A DNA stretch of 64,000 bases. Source: Burkholderia gladioli (GTDB lineage: Bacteria > Pseudomonadota > Gammaproteobacteria > Burkholderiales > Burkholderiaceae). This document shows, piece after piece, positions 29,501-36,215 of the stretch (positions within the stretch are counted from its first letter, which is position 1; every line of letters starts with the position of its first letter). A model generated the notes under the pieces. That model saw nothing but the letters and a program-made list of their open reading frames with translations. It was not told the origin of the DNA and searched no databases. The stretch lies in contig NZ_CP009322.1 of the NCBI RefSeq assembly GCF_000959725.1, positions 1,488,001-1,552,000 of the forward strand, written 5' to 3'. Both the position numbers and the translations under genes were made by a program.

Positions 29501-32500
29501 AGATCACATAAGCGAGGCTGCGCGCGTTCAGCCCTTCCACCACCGGGTTGTCGCTCGACGCGCCGCTTTCGCCTGGCGCATCGATATCGATCACCGGCAC
29601 CGTCAACTCGCCCAGCACCTCGCGCGTGCCGGCCTGCACCAGCACCGCCAGCGGCGCGCTGTCGCCCAGCGTGTAAGCAAGTCGCTCGGCCGGGTAAGCC
29701 GGGTCCAGCGGCACGTAACCGGCGCCGGCCTTCAGCACCCCCAGCAGCCCGGCGATCATGCCCGGGCCGCGCTCCACGCAGATCGCCACGCGATCGTCCG
29801 GCTTCACGCCCAGCCCGACCAGGCGATGCGCAACGCGATTGGCCCACGCGTTCAGCTCGCCGTAGCTCAGGCGCTGCCCCTCGAATTCCAGCGCGACCGC
29901 ATCCGGCGTTTGCGCGGCATGGGCCTCGAACAGGCCATGAAGCGTGTCTTCGCGTTCAAATGCAGCCACGTCGCGATTCCAGGCTTCCACCACCTGTTGC
30001 CGTTCATGCGCCGACAGCAGGTCGACGCCGTCATGAGCGGCTTGTGCATCGTGCGCAATTGCCTGCAAGGCATTCAGGTAATAAGCCAGGATCCGCTCGC
30101 CTTGTCCCGCCGACAAACGCGCCGGATCGATCTTGACGTCCACGGTCAGGCCGTCCGCCATATCGGCGAAATTGATCAGCAGCGCGAAGTTGGTCGCCTC
30201 GAATGCGTGCCAGTCGCGCGCCTCGAAGCCGGCATGCCGCGCCAGGGATTCGTAGACGTGGAAATTGACGTAGTTGAAGGCCACCTCGTACAGCGCGCTG
30301 CGATCGTTGTCGAGCTGGATCTGGAAGTACGGGTAATGGCGATGACGGATCACCTCCAGCTCGGTGCCGAAGGTCCGGCGGATCAGCTCGGCCCAGCTCG
30401 ATGGCTTCAGTTCCTGGCGCAGCGGCAAGGTGTTCAGGAACAGGCCCAGCACCTTCTCGCCGTCGTCCTGCTCCTGGCGCACGTTCGACACCAGGCCGGT
30501 GGTGACATCCAATTTGCCCGACAGCATCGACAGCACCCGCAGGTGCGCGGCCAACAGCACGCTGCGCATCGGCACGCCCAGGCCGTTCGCCACGGTCTGC
30601 AAGCTGGCGCGCAGGCTGCCATCTACGGTCACGCGCAATTCGGGCCGCGTGATATCCGGTCCCGTACCGGGCTCCGCCGGCGGCAAGCCGCTGAACGAGT
30701 GGCCGGAGAGCGTGTTTCGCCAAAACTCGCGATGCACCTCGGAGGCGAGCGCGCCGCGTTCGCTTTCCACCGCGCTGCGCGGGGTGCGCGCGAGCGGCGC
30801 CATCGCGAGCTCGGACGCGTCGCCGTCGAGCAGTGCCAGGTAGGCAGCGAACAGCTCGGTGTTAAGCGACGCCACGCTCCAGCCATCCAGGATCGCGTGG
30901 TGGAAACTCAGCGTGTACTGGATCTCGTCGGCGCCTCGCACGTGGATGAACACGCGCAGCAAGGGCGCCACCTCCAGCGCCACCCGCGTCTTGCGCTCCG
31001 CCTCCACGAACTCCGCAATCACGCGCTCCTGTTCCGCCTCGCCCAGCCCCGACAGATCGATGACGCTCAGCGGCACCCGCCCTTCGGCATGAACCAGTTG
31101 CATCGGCTCGTCGAAACGATCGAAGTCGAACGAGGTGCGCAGCACGGGATGGCGACGCGTCATCGCGTCGAGGGCCAGCCTCAGCTTCGCCTCGTCCCAG
31201 GCCGGCACGCCGAAGCGGTAGCTGAAGACGTCGTGGTAGATCGACGCGTCCTCGGAAGCCTGCTGGTTGTGGTAGACCATCCCGCGTTGCAGGTAGGTCA
31301 GCGGATAGGCATCCTCGATGCCCGCCGGCAGGCGCGCCTGGTCAGCCGCGCTCAGGCTCAGCGCCGCGGCTTCCTGCGCCACGCTCACCTCGTCCAGCGT
31401 CAGCGCCTGGGCCAGATTGGCGATGCTCTGCCGCGTGAACAGGTCGACCAGCGCGAACTCCAGCCCTTGCGCCTTCGCCTTCGACAGCACCGACACGGCA
31501 CGGATCGAATCGCCCCCCACGGCGAAGAAGTTGTCGTGGATGCCGACGCGATCGAGGTGCAGCACCTGCGCCCAGATGGCCGCCAGACGCTCTTCGATCG
31601 AGGTGCGCGGCGCGACGTACTGCTCAGCGTCTACCGTTTGCGCGGGGCGCGGCAGCGCCTTGCGATCGATCTTGCCGTTCGCCGTCAGCGGGAAACGCTC
31701 GAGCGCGACGAAGGCCGCCGGCAGCATGAAGTCGGGCAGCGTGCGGGACAAGCCGGCACGTAGCGCCGCTGTGTCCGAAGCCGCCTCGGCATCGTCCACA
31801 ACGAAATACGCGACGAGCCGCTTTTCTCCAGGCTCATCTTCCCGCGCCATCACCAGGGCTTCTCGCACACCAGGCAGGGCTGACAACGCAGCCTCGATTT
31901 CCCCCAGCTCGATCCGGAAACCCCGGATCTTGACCTGCGTATCGATGCGCCCCAGGTATTCCAGCGTGCCGTCCGGCAGGAAGCGCGCCAGGTCGCCGCT
32001 GCGGTACAGCCTCGCCTCGCCATCCTCGCTGAACGGATTGCGGATGAAGCGCCGTGCCGTCAATTCCGGCTGGTTCAGGTAGCCGCGAGCCACGCCCGCC
32101 CCGCCGACGCACAGCTCCCCCGCCACCCCGATCGGCACCGGATTCAGGTTCGCGTCCAGCACATGGACCGACAGATCCGGGATCGGCCGCCCGATCCCCG
32201 CTGGCGTTCCGCCACCCTCGGCGCTCAAGGGCCAATACGTCACGTGCACCGTCGTCTCGGTGATGCCGTACATGTTGACGAGTTGGCAATCGCGGTTGCG
32301 CGCATCCTCGTACCAAGGGCGCAGCATCCCGACTTCCAGCGCCTCCCCGCCGAACACCACGTGGCGAAGCTCGTGCTCCCGATCGCTCTCGGCCTGTGCC
32401 GCGATCAGCTGACGGAACGCGCTCGGCGTCTGATTCAGCACCGTCACGCCGGTATCGCAAAGCAGCGCGTAACACGCCTGCGGCGAGCGGCTCGTCAGTT

Positions 32501-34547
32501 TCGGCACGATCACCAGCCGGCCGCCGTGCAGCAACGCGCCCCAGATCTCCCAGACCGAGAAGTCGAAGGCGAACGAGTGGAACAGCGCCCAGGTGTCCTG
32601 AGGGCCGAAGCCGTACCACGCTTGCGTGGCCGCGAACAGCCGCGTCACGTTGCGGTGCTCGATCATCACGCCCTTCGGCTGCCCTGTCGAACCCGAGGTG
32701 TAGATCACATAAGCGAGGCTGCGCGCGTTCAGCCCTTCCACCACCGGGTTGTCGCTCGACGCGCCGCTTTCGCCTGGCGCATCGATATCGATCACCGGCA
32801 CCGTCAACTCGCCCAGCACCTCGCGCGTGCCGGCCTGCACCAGCACCGCCAGCGGCGCGCTGTCGCCCAGCGTATAAGCGAGCCGCTCGGCCGGGTAAGC
32901 CGGGTCCAGCGGCACGTAACCAGCACCGGCCTTCAGCACGCCCAGCAGCCCGGCGATCATGCCCGGGCCGCGCTCCACGCAGATCGCCACGCGATCGTCC
33001 GGCTTCACGCCCAGCCCGACCAGGCGATGCGCGACGCGATTGGCCCACGCGTTCAGCTCGCCGTAGCTCAGGCGCTGCCCCTCGAATTCCAGCGCGACCG
33101 CGTCCGGCGTTTGCGCCGCACGGGCCTCGAACAGGCGATGCAGCGGCTCGTCCCGCTCGAACGCCGCCGGGCTCGCACTCCACTCCCGCAGACGCGCGAG
33201 CTCCCCAGCCGTCGGCAAGCGCAAGTCCGCAACCGGCACGCGCGCATCCTCGAGCACCTGCCCGAGCAACTGCTCGAAACGCGCGCCGATCGCCTCGACT
33301 TCCTCCTGCTCGAAGTAGGCGCGGTTGTACATGAAGTGAATCCACGCGTTCGCATCGAAGCGGTTCTCGCGGATATGCAGGGCCAGCGGCAACTGCTCGT
33401 GCCCGTTCGAGCACATATGCACCTGCGCCGGGCTCTCGCCGAAGCGCATGTCGTAATCGTCCCGCTCGTACGACACCGATATGTCGAACAACTGCGCGCG
33501 GCGCGCCTGCAGCAGCCCGAGCGAGCGGTTCAGCTCGCTGATCGGGAAGCGCTGATGACGGTAATCCTGCTTGAGCGTCTGGCCGAGCGACTTCAGCAGT
33601 TCGTCGAAACGCTGCGCCGGATCGTAGCCCAGGCGCACCGCGCTGACGCCCGTGAACATGCCGGCCGTCTGCCGCATCCGCGCATTCGAGCGATTCAGGA
33701 TCGGCAGGCCGATCGCCAGCTCGTCGCGCTGGGCGGTGCGCGAGAAATACACATGAAGCAGGCCGAGGATCACGTGGAACGGCGTCGACTCGCAGCGCTG
33801 CGCGAAGGTGGCGATGCGATCGTAGAACGCGCGCGGCAGGCACAGCGCATGGTGCCCGCTCGGCGCGACCGGCCCGTCGAAGCGCTCGCGAGAACGCGGC
33901 GCGAACAGCGGGTCGGGCACCGAACGGTACTTGTCGAGCCAGTAGGCGCGCTGCCGCTCGAACTGAGGCGATTCGCGGAACGCGCGATCCTGCTCGACGA
34001 ACTCGAGATAGGACGGCGCATCGAGCTCCGGTTCCCGGCCCTGCGCCAGCGCGCTGTAGATCCGCGCCAGCGAATCGACCAGCAGGCCGATCGCCCAGCC
34101 GTCGACGATCAAGTGATGGAAATTCAGCGTGAACAGGAAGTTCGCCGCGTCGATCCTCGCCAGCTCGAAGCGGAACAGGGGCCGGCCGTCGAGCGGAAAC
34201 GATTCGGCCAGCCGTTGCCGCGCCCAGGCGATCGCCGCGGCATCCGGATCCGGCTCGGCCGAGAAATCGTGCAGGGGCACCTCGACCGTGAGGGTCTTCG
34301 CGACCGCCTGGCGCGGCAGCCCCTCCCCGTTCTCGCCCGGCACCAGCACCAGGCGCAGCGCGTCATGGCGCGCCACCAGCAGGTTCACGGCGCGTTCGAA
34401 GCACGCCGCGTCGACGCTACCGGCGATTCGCGTGTATCCGCCGATCTTGTAGACCGGTGCATCGCCGTGCACGGCCTGGTCGAGCCAGATTTCTCGTTGC
34501 GCGGCCGTCAACGGATACACTTCGCCCAGCAGGACTGTCTGGTTCAC
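17592..34547 (-). CDS. Five-module non-ribosomal peptide synthetase with terminal thioesterase
   Basis: 5651 residues. Order: C1 (HHLIVDG at 144-150), A1 (~470-975), T1 (Ser ~1012), C2 (HHAILDG ~1215), A2 (~1540-2025), T2, C3 (~2281), A3 (~2590-3080), T3, C4 (HHLAQSEGD ~3243; HHIALDH ~3366), A4, T4, C5 (HHIVSDG ~4436), A5, T5 (~5308), TE (GWSFGG ~5448; later Asp in VFDTTLP and His in GNHETI). Pocket codes read by eye: A1 and A2 DFWNVGMVHK (Thr), A3 DASTAVGVCK (aromatic-like), A4 DAMHLGCTFK (uncertain), A5 VPKNTANDIK (no Asp235; PABA-like). C4 has the extra HHxxxxxGD motif of dual condensation/epimerisation domains, so residue 3 is probably D. C1 is an intact N-terminal C domain, consistent with acyl initiation. 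No MbtH or phosphopantetheinyl transferase is encoded nearby. Confidence 0.95.
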   Translation of the reverse strand: MNQTVLLGEVYPLTAAQREIWLDQAVHGDAPVYKIGGYTRIAGSVDAACFERAVNLLVARHDALRLVLVPGENGEGLPRQAVAKTLTVEVPLHDFSAEPDPDAAAIAWARQRLAESFPLDGRPLFRFELARIDAANFLFTLNFHHLIVDGWAIGLLVDSLARIYSALAQGREPELDAPSYLEFVEQDRAFRESPQFERQRAYWLDKYRSVPDPLFAPRSRERFDGPVAPSGHHALCLPRAFYDRIATFAQRCESTPFHVILGLLHVYFSRTAQRDELAIGLPILNRSNARMRQTAGMFTGVSAVRLGYDPAQRFDELLKSLGQTLKQDYRHQRFPISELNRSLGLLQARRAQLFDISVSYERDDYDMRFGESPAQVHMCSNGHEQLPLALHIRENRFDANAWIHFMYNRAYFEQEEVEAIGARFEQLLGQVLEDARVPVADLRLPTAGELARLREWSASPAAFERDEPLHRLFEARAAQTPDAVALEFEGQRLSYGELNAWANRVAHRLVGLGVKPDDRVAICVERGPGMIAGLLGVLKAGAGYVPLDPAYPAERLAYTLGDSAPLAVLVQAGTREVLGELTVPVIDIDAPGESGASSDNPVVEGLNARSLAYVIYTSGSTGQPKGVMIEHRNVTRLFAATQAWYGFGPQDTWALFHSFAFDFSVWEIWGALLHGGRLVIVPKLTSRSPQACYALLCDTGVTVLNQTPSAFRQLIAAQAESDREHELRHVVFGGEALEVGMLRPWYEDARNRDCQLVNMYGITETTVHVTYWPLSAEGGGTPAGIGRPIPDLSVHVLDANLNPVPIGVAGELCVGGAGVARGYLNQPELTARRFIRNPFSEDGEARLYRSGDLARFLPDGTLEYLGRIDTQVKIRGFRIELGEIEAALSALPGVREALVMAREDEPGEKRLVAYFVVDDAEAASDTAALRAGLSRTLPDFMLPAAFVALERFPLTANGKIDRKALPRPAQTVDAEQYVAPRTSIEERLAAIWAQVLHLDRVGIHDNFFAVGGDSIRAVSVLSKAKAQGLEFALVDLFTRQSIANLAQALTLDEVSVAQEAAALSLSAADQARLPAGIEDAYPLTYLQRGMVYHNQQASEDASIYHDVFSYRFGVPAWDEAKLRLALDAMTRRHPVLRTSFDFDRFDEPMQLVHAEGRVPLSVIDLSGLGEAEQERVIAEFVEAERKTRVALEVAPLLRVFIHVRGADEIQYTLSFHHAILDGWSVASLNTELFAAYLALLDGDASELAMAPLARTPRSAVESERGALASEVHREFWRNTLSGHSFSGLPPAEPGTGPDITRPELRVTVDGSLRASLQTVANGLGVPMRSVLLAAHLRVLSMLSGKLDVTTGLVSNVRQEQDDGEKVLGLFLNTLPLRQELKPSSWAELIRRTFGTELEVIRHRHYPYFQIQLDNDRSALYEVAFNYVNFHVYESLARHAGFEARDWHAFEATNFALLINFADMADGLTVDVKIDPARLSAGQGERILAYYLNALQAIAHDAQAAHDGVDLLSAHERQQVVEAWNRDVAAFEREDTLHGLFEAHAAQTPDAVALEFEGQRLSYGELNAWANRVAHRLVGLGVKPDDRVAICVERGPGMIAGLLGVLKAGAGYVPLDPAYPAERLAYTLGDSAPLAVLVQAGTREVLGELTVPVIDIDAPGESGASSDNPVVEGLNARSLAYVIYTSGSTGQPKGVMIEHRNVTRLFAATQAWYGFGPQDTWALFHSFAFDFSVWEIWGALLHGGRLVIVPKLTSRSPQACYALLCDTGVTVLNQTPSAFRQLIAAQAESDREHELRHVVFGGEALEVGMLRPWYEDARNRDCQLVNMYGITETTVHVTYWPLSAEGGGTPAGIGRPIPDLSVHVLDANLNPVPIGVAGELCVGGAGVARGYLNQPELTARRFIRNPFSEDGESRLYRSGDLARFLPDGTLEYLGRIDTQVKIRGFRIELGEIEAALSALPGVREALVMAREDEPGEKRLVAYFVADAAHAQHDVADLRAELSRTLPDFMLPAAFVALERFPLTANGKIDRKALPRPAQTVDTRQYVAPRTSIEERLAAIWAQVLHLDRVGIHDNFFAVGGDSIRAVSVLSKAKAQGLEFALVDLFTRQSIANLAQALTLDEVSVAQEAVALSLSAADQARLPAGIEDAYPLTYLQRGMVYHNQQASEDASIYHDVFSYRFGVPAWDEAKLRLALDAMTRRHPVLRTSFDFDRFDEPMQLVHAEGRVPLTVIDLSGLGEAEQERVIAEFVEAERKTRVALEVAPLLRVFIHVRGADEIQYTLSFHHAILDGWSVASLNTELFAAYLELLDGDASELALAPLARTPRSAVESERGALASEAHREFWRRYLSGYTFSELPPAEPAEPGAPSAPLSASVDEGVRDRLRAVANGLGVPMRSVLLAAHLRVLSMLSGKLDVTTGLVSNVRQEQDDGEKVLGLFLNTLPLRQELKPSSWAELIRRTFGTELEVIRHRHYPYFQIQLDNDRSALYEVAFNYVNFHVYESLGRHAGFEARGGHGFEATNFPFGVSFGDMSSGLSIDLKLDASRFSPAQGARILAYYVAALEAIAADAQADHSRADLLSRAEREQLLVHWNDTAMPFPEDACLHQLVEQQAARRPDAIAVIDAQERLSYAELNARANRLAHRLRRLGIAPDDRVALCMERGAAIVVAILAVMKAGGAYVPLDPAYPDERLAHMLADSAPVAALTDSRSRARLAGLPAAVPVLELDTQADSWRDEAGDDLPPGEIGLDAGHLAYVIYTSGSTGTPKGVMIEHRGLVNHAMAIIASFEVREDSRVLQFASTSFDASISEVVMALCRGAALYVPADGIRHDRQALWAYLEREAITHATLPPALLQDGGALPPIATRPTLALVGEAPGAALFRALAGQAELLNGYGPTEGTVCATAWRCPPGFDDKTVPIGRPIGNVRLYLLDAHGQPVPVGTPGEIHIGGAGVARGYLNQPALSAARFLRDPFSETPHARMYRSGDLARYQPDGNLVFLGRNDDQVKIRGFRIELGEIEARLAEVVGVREVAVIVREDAAGDRRLVAYYTAADGQAEAAGAEALREHAANRLPRHMVPAAYVALDALPLTANGKLDRRALPAPEAGAYARRDYAAPQGEAERLLAEVWSALLGVEQVSRHDNFFELGGHSLLAVRLVAKLREAGFEADIQTLFGAPTLADLAASLHTASDHAVPPNRIPADARHLEPSMLSLVELDQAEIDVVVATVPGGAANVQDIYPLAPLQEGMLYHHLAQSEGDAYLSRVRFGFGSRAALERFVAALQAVVTRHDVLRTGIAWEGLREPVQVVRREARLPAEEVTGLDPALGEVGLQLQDRFDPRHFRIDLRQAPPMTIRYTHDAAADSWVLLLLTHHIALDHTDIAILLREVAAHLDGSWDTLPPPPAFRDHVARARLGGRGPRSEAFFRAMLSDVDEPTLPYGLGNLDADNGGERVEIVNAVRELAPELASRLRQQARRLGVSVASLFHLAWGHVIGKLSGREDVVFGTVLLGRWQGGERVEHVVGLFINTLPLRVEVGGIGVRDAALRTHRTLADLMGHEHASLAFAQRCSGVAAPAPLFSALLNFRHSAEGTVIDGGSIPGWQGIEVLDGEERTNYPCALCVDDLGEGFRLTTQLVAQFDAARVCAYLERAVGSLATALEQAPGTPVRELAWLPEAERRQLIEGWNASEAPCPFESGVHALFEAQAARTPDAPALVDGARSLDYGTLDARANLLARHLAAAGVAAGERVAILLDRSIELILAELAILKCGAVYVPLDRNAPAERQAFMLADCGARCLLSLSGHAAPDLAALQRIDIDTVLAGADADRRPEPQPDAPPPAASAGGDQAAYIMYTSGSTGQPKGVIIAHRGINRLVVNNGYAEFAPSDRIAFTSNPAFDASTMEVWGALLHGACLVVVPHEALLSAPRLAELLQAERVNILHLVAGLLSSHADALAPVFPRLRYLLTGGDAADVRAVQRIMRNGAPQHLVHCYGPTESTTFATTYTLRAGDEPMERLPIGRPISNTRVYLLDRLGEPAPVGVPGELHVGGKGVALGYLNLDALSAERFVRDPFAPAGDSSARMYRTGDLARYLPDGNIEYLGRNDGQVKIRGFRVEPGEIEAKLGACGLRDAVVIVREDVPGDKRLVVYHTDAACDVEAVREHLRRSLPEYMVPAAYVALAALPLTANGKLDRRALPAPDAAAFGQQAYEAPQGDLEATLAALWSELLGVDRVGRQDNFFALGGHSLLAVRVIGRLRERFGEAATLKTLFEAPSLAAFTRRLALASAAQAGASEHGGAARFTPAASAARREAGAAFPLSYVQERLWLIQQRDGGRAYNMNGALVLDGPLSMAALQAAFDGLVARHETLRTRFEIAAGSDTPSQFVDAPRAVALPVHEIVEADLHAALERHGGIEFDLRRGPLMDVRVLRITPRRHVVSIVMHHIVSDGWSLGVFVRDLRALYLAARDAQDGDAAAVPLVPLAAQYADYACWQREQDLAPHLAHWTARLDGLGAPVDLTVPGTPADADHGPAGVLRRRLSPALSGRLAQLSRQRGVSLFTIFLVALGVLHHRRSGREDFCIGTTTAGRDDALLEPLIGFFINILPLRLDLSGEPDVATLLARAGERVLEALEHQALPFEHMLAAVPALRQHDARSPVPVMLRHQNVPPVETHDWGGGLSLSVQQEVVNRQAQSDLDLEIFGDGKGLELVANYDSLRFDASQMDFMLTVLEELLVRMADAPETSLAALREPTPAEQALVARSNDTRRAYPGTSVNALFARQLAERPDAPACVFEGEVASYAELDRLAGRIARALHRRGIGAGARIALHYPRSTGFVAAILAAFRLGAAYVPIDPGYPAAYVRRTLDDAMPAAIVTTAVLAPSFEAGGAPVLRLDVEADLEADLESGEFDAQPTFEAAATRPDDLAYIAYTSGSTGQPKGVMVEHRQLMNCLQALWERTPYAADEVVAQKTSMSFVPSIKEMLSGLLAGVPQVILPDAVVKDAPAFAAALQAHGVTRLNLVPSHLAVLLEHAGQLGALRHVTTAGEPLSRRLARRFAATLPRARLHNNYGCSELNDISYGEGAELAALHAVAPAGRPIANCRVHLLDERLAPVPVGAVGMLHVEGDPVGPGYWNRPDLTAERFVRHPATGAWLLRTGDLGLWLADGQLLHLGREDFQIKVRGQRVELPAVELELASHPQLAAAAAIGRELGGELQLVAYYVPRPGAELDASALHAWLAERLPAPMVPSRFAALAAMPLLPNGKLDRLALRALDPGAAQLAAGRHEAPVGELETLLARIWAAALGLERVGRHDNFFAIGGHSLMAAQVAVRASEQTGVSLSVRSIFDTRTVHRLAALVEAARAAPGEFSRRQSNDASAQYVVFHAEGRQRPLFLTHTLQGYSWYFEHLAAHIDASIPVYGLPPLALGETQPRTLEAIAARFVAMMRGIQPEGPYRVAGWSFGGLIAYEIATQLLAQGQEIEFLGVFDTTLPPAATEFDAHRIALVTLYSFAMNNFSDFEAGSIDFEGATDIGLLIDTLVQAIEARREAGRPLWHLSYETARENRLFLERLVAHGAAMSSWRPRPAPLRMHVFAAADASITPLEGHAALPEALGWEALVEREAIEVVAVPGNHETIIKVHADVLGRAIGEVLNHRLALHDGAPQ
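27021..29930. repeat. Tandem NRPS duplication, copy encoding A2-T2-C3
   Basis: This segment matches 30219-33131 at an offset of 3198-3201 bp (a one-codon difference inside the C-domain linker). Long stretches are identical by eye, including the whole adenylation core. Divergence is concentrated around 27400-27560 and a few short blocks. The unit runs from the start of an A domain to the end of the following C domain. Confidence 0.9.
30219..33131. repeat. Tandem NRPS duplication, copy encoding A1-T1-C2
   Basis: Partner of 27021-29930. Both copies encode the same DFWNVGMVHK pocket, the same GGDSI carrier motif and the same YPLTYLQRGMVYHN start of the C domain. The patch at about 30600-30730 differs clearly from the other copy, so the pair is a mosaic of near-identical and diverged sequence. 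Confidence 0.9.
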
Positions 34548-34646
34548 TGCGCTTTCTCCTTCATGCGACCAGCCTCGTGAAGCGCCAGGGATGCGCGGGC
34601 CGGTTCGCGGATTGCTTGTTCTCGATGACGTGCGCCAGGCACGCCC

Positions 34647-36215
34647 TTACACCGCCGTCGCGCCGGCCGCCGCGTGCGGGGCTTCGGCCTGCGCCATCGC
34701 GCATGACAGCTCCGGCGGCGGCGCCTGCTCGGCTTCGGCGCGCTCCAGCGCAGCGAGCCGCTCGACCGCCTCGATCACGCCACGTGCCTTCACGATGGTT
34801 TCGTCGAATTCCTCGACGGGATCGGACAGCGCCGTGATCGCGCCGCCCACGCCCAGCCTCGCCCGGCCGCCCTGGATCGTCACCGAGCGGATCACGATGT
34901 TGAAATCGCAGGCGCCCGACAGCCCGAGCCAGCCCAAGGCACCCGAGTAGATGCCGCGCGGCCCCTGCTCGAGACGGTCGATGATCTCCATGGTCCGTTT
35001 CTTCGGCGCGCCGGTCATCGAGCCGCCCGGGAACGCGGCGCGCAGGCATTCGAGGCCGGACACCTCCGCCTTCAGCGTGCCGCGAATGGTCGACACCAAC
35101 TGGTGCACATGGGAATAGGTCTCGACGTCGAACAGCTTCGGCACGTGCACCGAGCCGAGCCGGCTGACCTGGCCGAGATCGTTGCGCAGCAGGTCGACGA
35201 TCATCAGGTTCTCGGCGCGGTCCTTCTCGCTCGCCAGCAGGTCGTCGATCAGCGCCTGATCCTCCTCGGGCGTGCGCCCGCGCGGACGCGTGCCCTTGAT
35301 CGGCTTCGCCTCGGCGTGACCGTGGCGGTCCACGCACAGGAAGCGCTCGGGCGAGGAGCCGACGTGCGAGAAATCGCCGATATCGAAATAGGCCGCATGC
35401 GGCGCCGGCGACAGCTCGCGCATCGCGCGATAGAGCGCGAAGGGGGAACCCTCGAACGGGAAGCTGACCAGGTTGGTGAGGCAGATCTCGTAGCTCTCGC
35501 CGTTGACGATCTCGGTCAGCGCCTCGCGGATCTTGGCGATATAGCTGGGCCGGTCGTGGCGTATCTCGGCGTGCCGGGCGATCCAGGCTTCCACCTCGGC
35601 CAGCGAGAGTTTCCTGCGCGGTGCGCCGGCCTGGGCGGAAGCCACCGCGCCGCCGGCGTCGGCCGGCGCGCTCAGGACTGCCTCGACCGTGTCGAACCAG
35701 GCCTCGGCACGTGCACGGGCGGCCTCGCCGTCGACCAGATGCAGCAGCCAGGTCTTGCCTTCGAGATGGTCGATCGCCACCAGGCGAGTGGCGAACACGA
35801 AGGCCGCATCGTGCGTATCGGAGCGCCAGGCCAGCGAGCCGCCGGTCTCGCCCTTCAGTTCGTAGCCGAACACGCCCGCGTAGCCGAGGTTGAAGTCGAA
35901 GGGCAGTTCGGGAGGCGCCTCGATCCTTCGCTCCATCAGTTGCGTGTTCAACCAGGCGAACAGGCTCTCGACCTCGATCGTCTCGCTTCGGCCCTCACGC
36001 GCGATCGTGAGTCGCCGCGCGTGCAGATCGTAGGTGAGGATCTCGCCCAAGGGACCGTGCGCATCGCCCATGAAGCTGAAGCGCGAGAAGCCCGGCACCA
36101 CCACGCTGCTCTCGAACATGAACGTGCCCGGGGAGCCCAGGAACACGCCGCGAAAAGCCTGCAAGGCATCCGCGCGCAGGTCCAGCGCCCGCCACTGAAT
36201 CTGGAAGCGACCCAT
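34647..36215 (-). CDS. PabB-like aminodeoxychorismate synthase component I
   Basis: A 522-residue chorismate-binding enzyme that should convert chorismate and ammonia to 4-amino-4-deoxychorismate, precursor of p-aminobenzoate or p-aminophenylalanine. The signature PIKGTRPRG (Lys307) is the PabB form. Anthranilate synthases have PIAGT there. Other family motifs are RNDLGQVSRLGSVHVPKLF and FPGGSMTGAPKKRTMEIID. There is no fused glutaminase, so ammonia would come from a PabA elsewhere. I start it at 36215 because AAAGGAA lies 8 nt upstream of that ATG. Two upstream in-frame ATGs have no such site. It sits 99 nt before the NRPS gene and is an obvious supplier of an NRPS building block. Confidence 0.88.
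   Translation of the reverse strand: MGRFQIQWRALDLRADALQAFRGVFLGSPGTFMFESSVVVPGFSRFSFMGDAHGPLGEILTYDLHARRLTIAREGRSETIEVESLFAWLNTQLMERRIEAPPELPFDFNLGYAGVFGYELKGETGGSLAWRSDTHDAAFVFATRLVAIDHLEGKTWLLHLVDGEAARARAEAWFDTVEAVLSAPADAGGAVASAQAGAPRRKLSLAEVEAWIARHAEIRHDRPSYIAKIREALTEIVNGESYEICLTNLVSFPFEGSPFALYRAMRELSPAPHAAYFDIGDFSHVGSSPERFLCVDRHGHAEAKPIKGTRPRGRTPEEDQALIDDLLASEKDRAENLMIVDLLRNDLGQVSRLGSVHVPKLFDVETYSHVHQLVSTIRGTLKAEVSGLECLRAAFPGGSMTGAPKKRTMEIIDRLEQGPRGIYSGALGWLGLSGACDFNIVIRSVTIQGGRARLGVGGAITALSDPVEEFDETIVKARGVIEAVERLAALERAEAEQAPPPELSCAMAQAEAPHAAAGATAV

Noticed and set aside
17412..34580. Very long plus-strand open frames opposite the NRPS (several of 345-1410 codons)
   Set aside because: They mirror the minus-strand NRPS in another frame, as expected in GC-rich DNA. 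Their translations are Arg/His/Gln-rich with no family motifs.
34647..36215. Anthranilate synthase or salicylate synthase
   Set aside because: The active-site motif is PIKGT, with Lys typical of aminodeoxychorismate synthase, not PIAGT.
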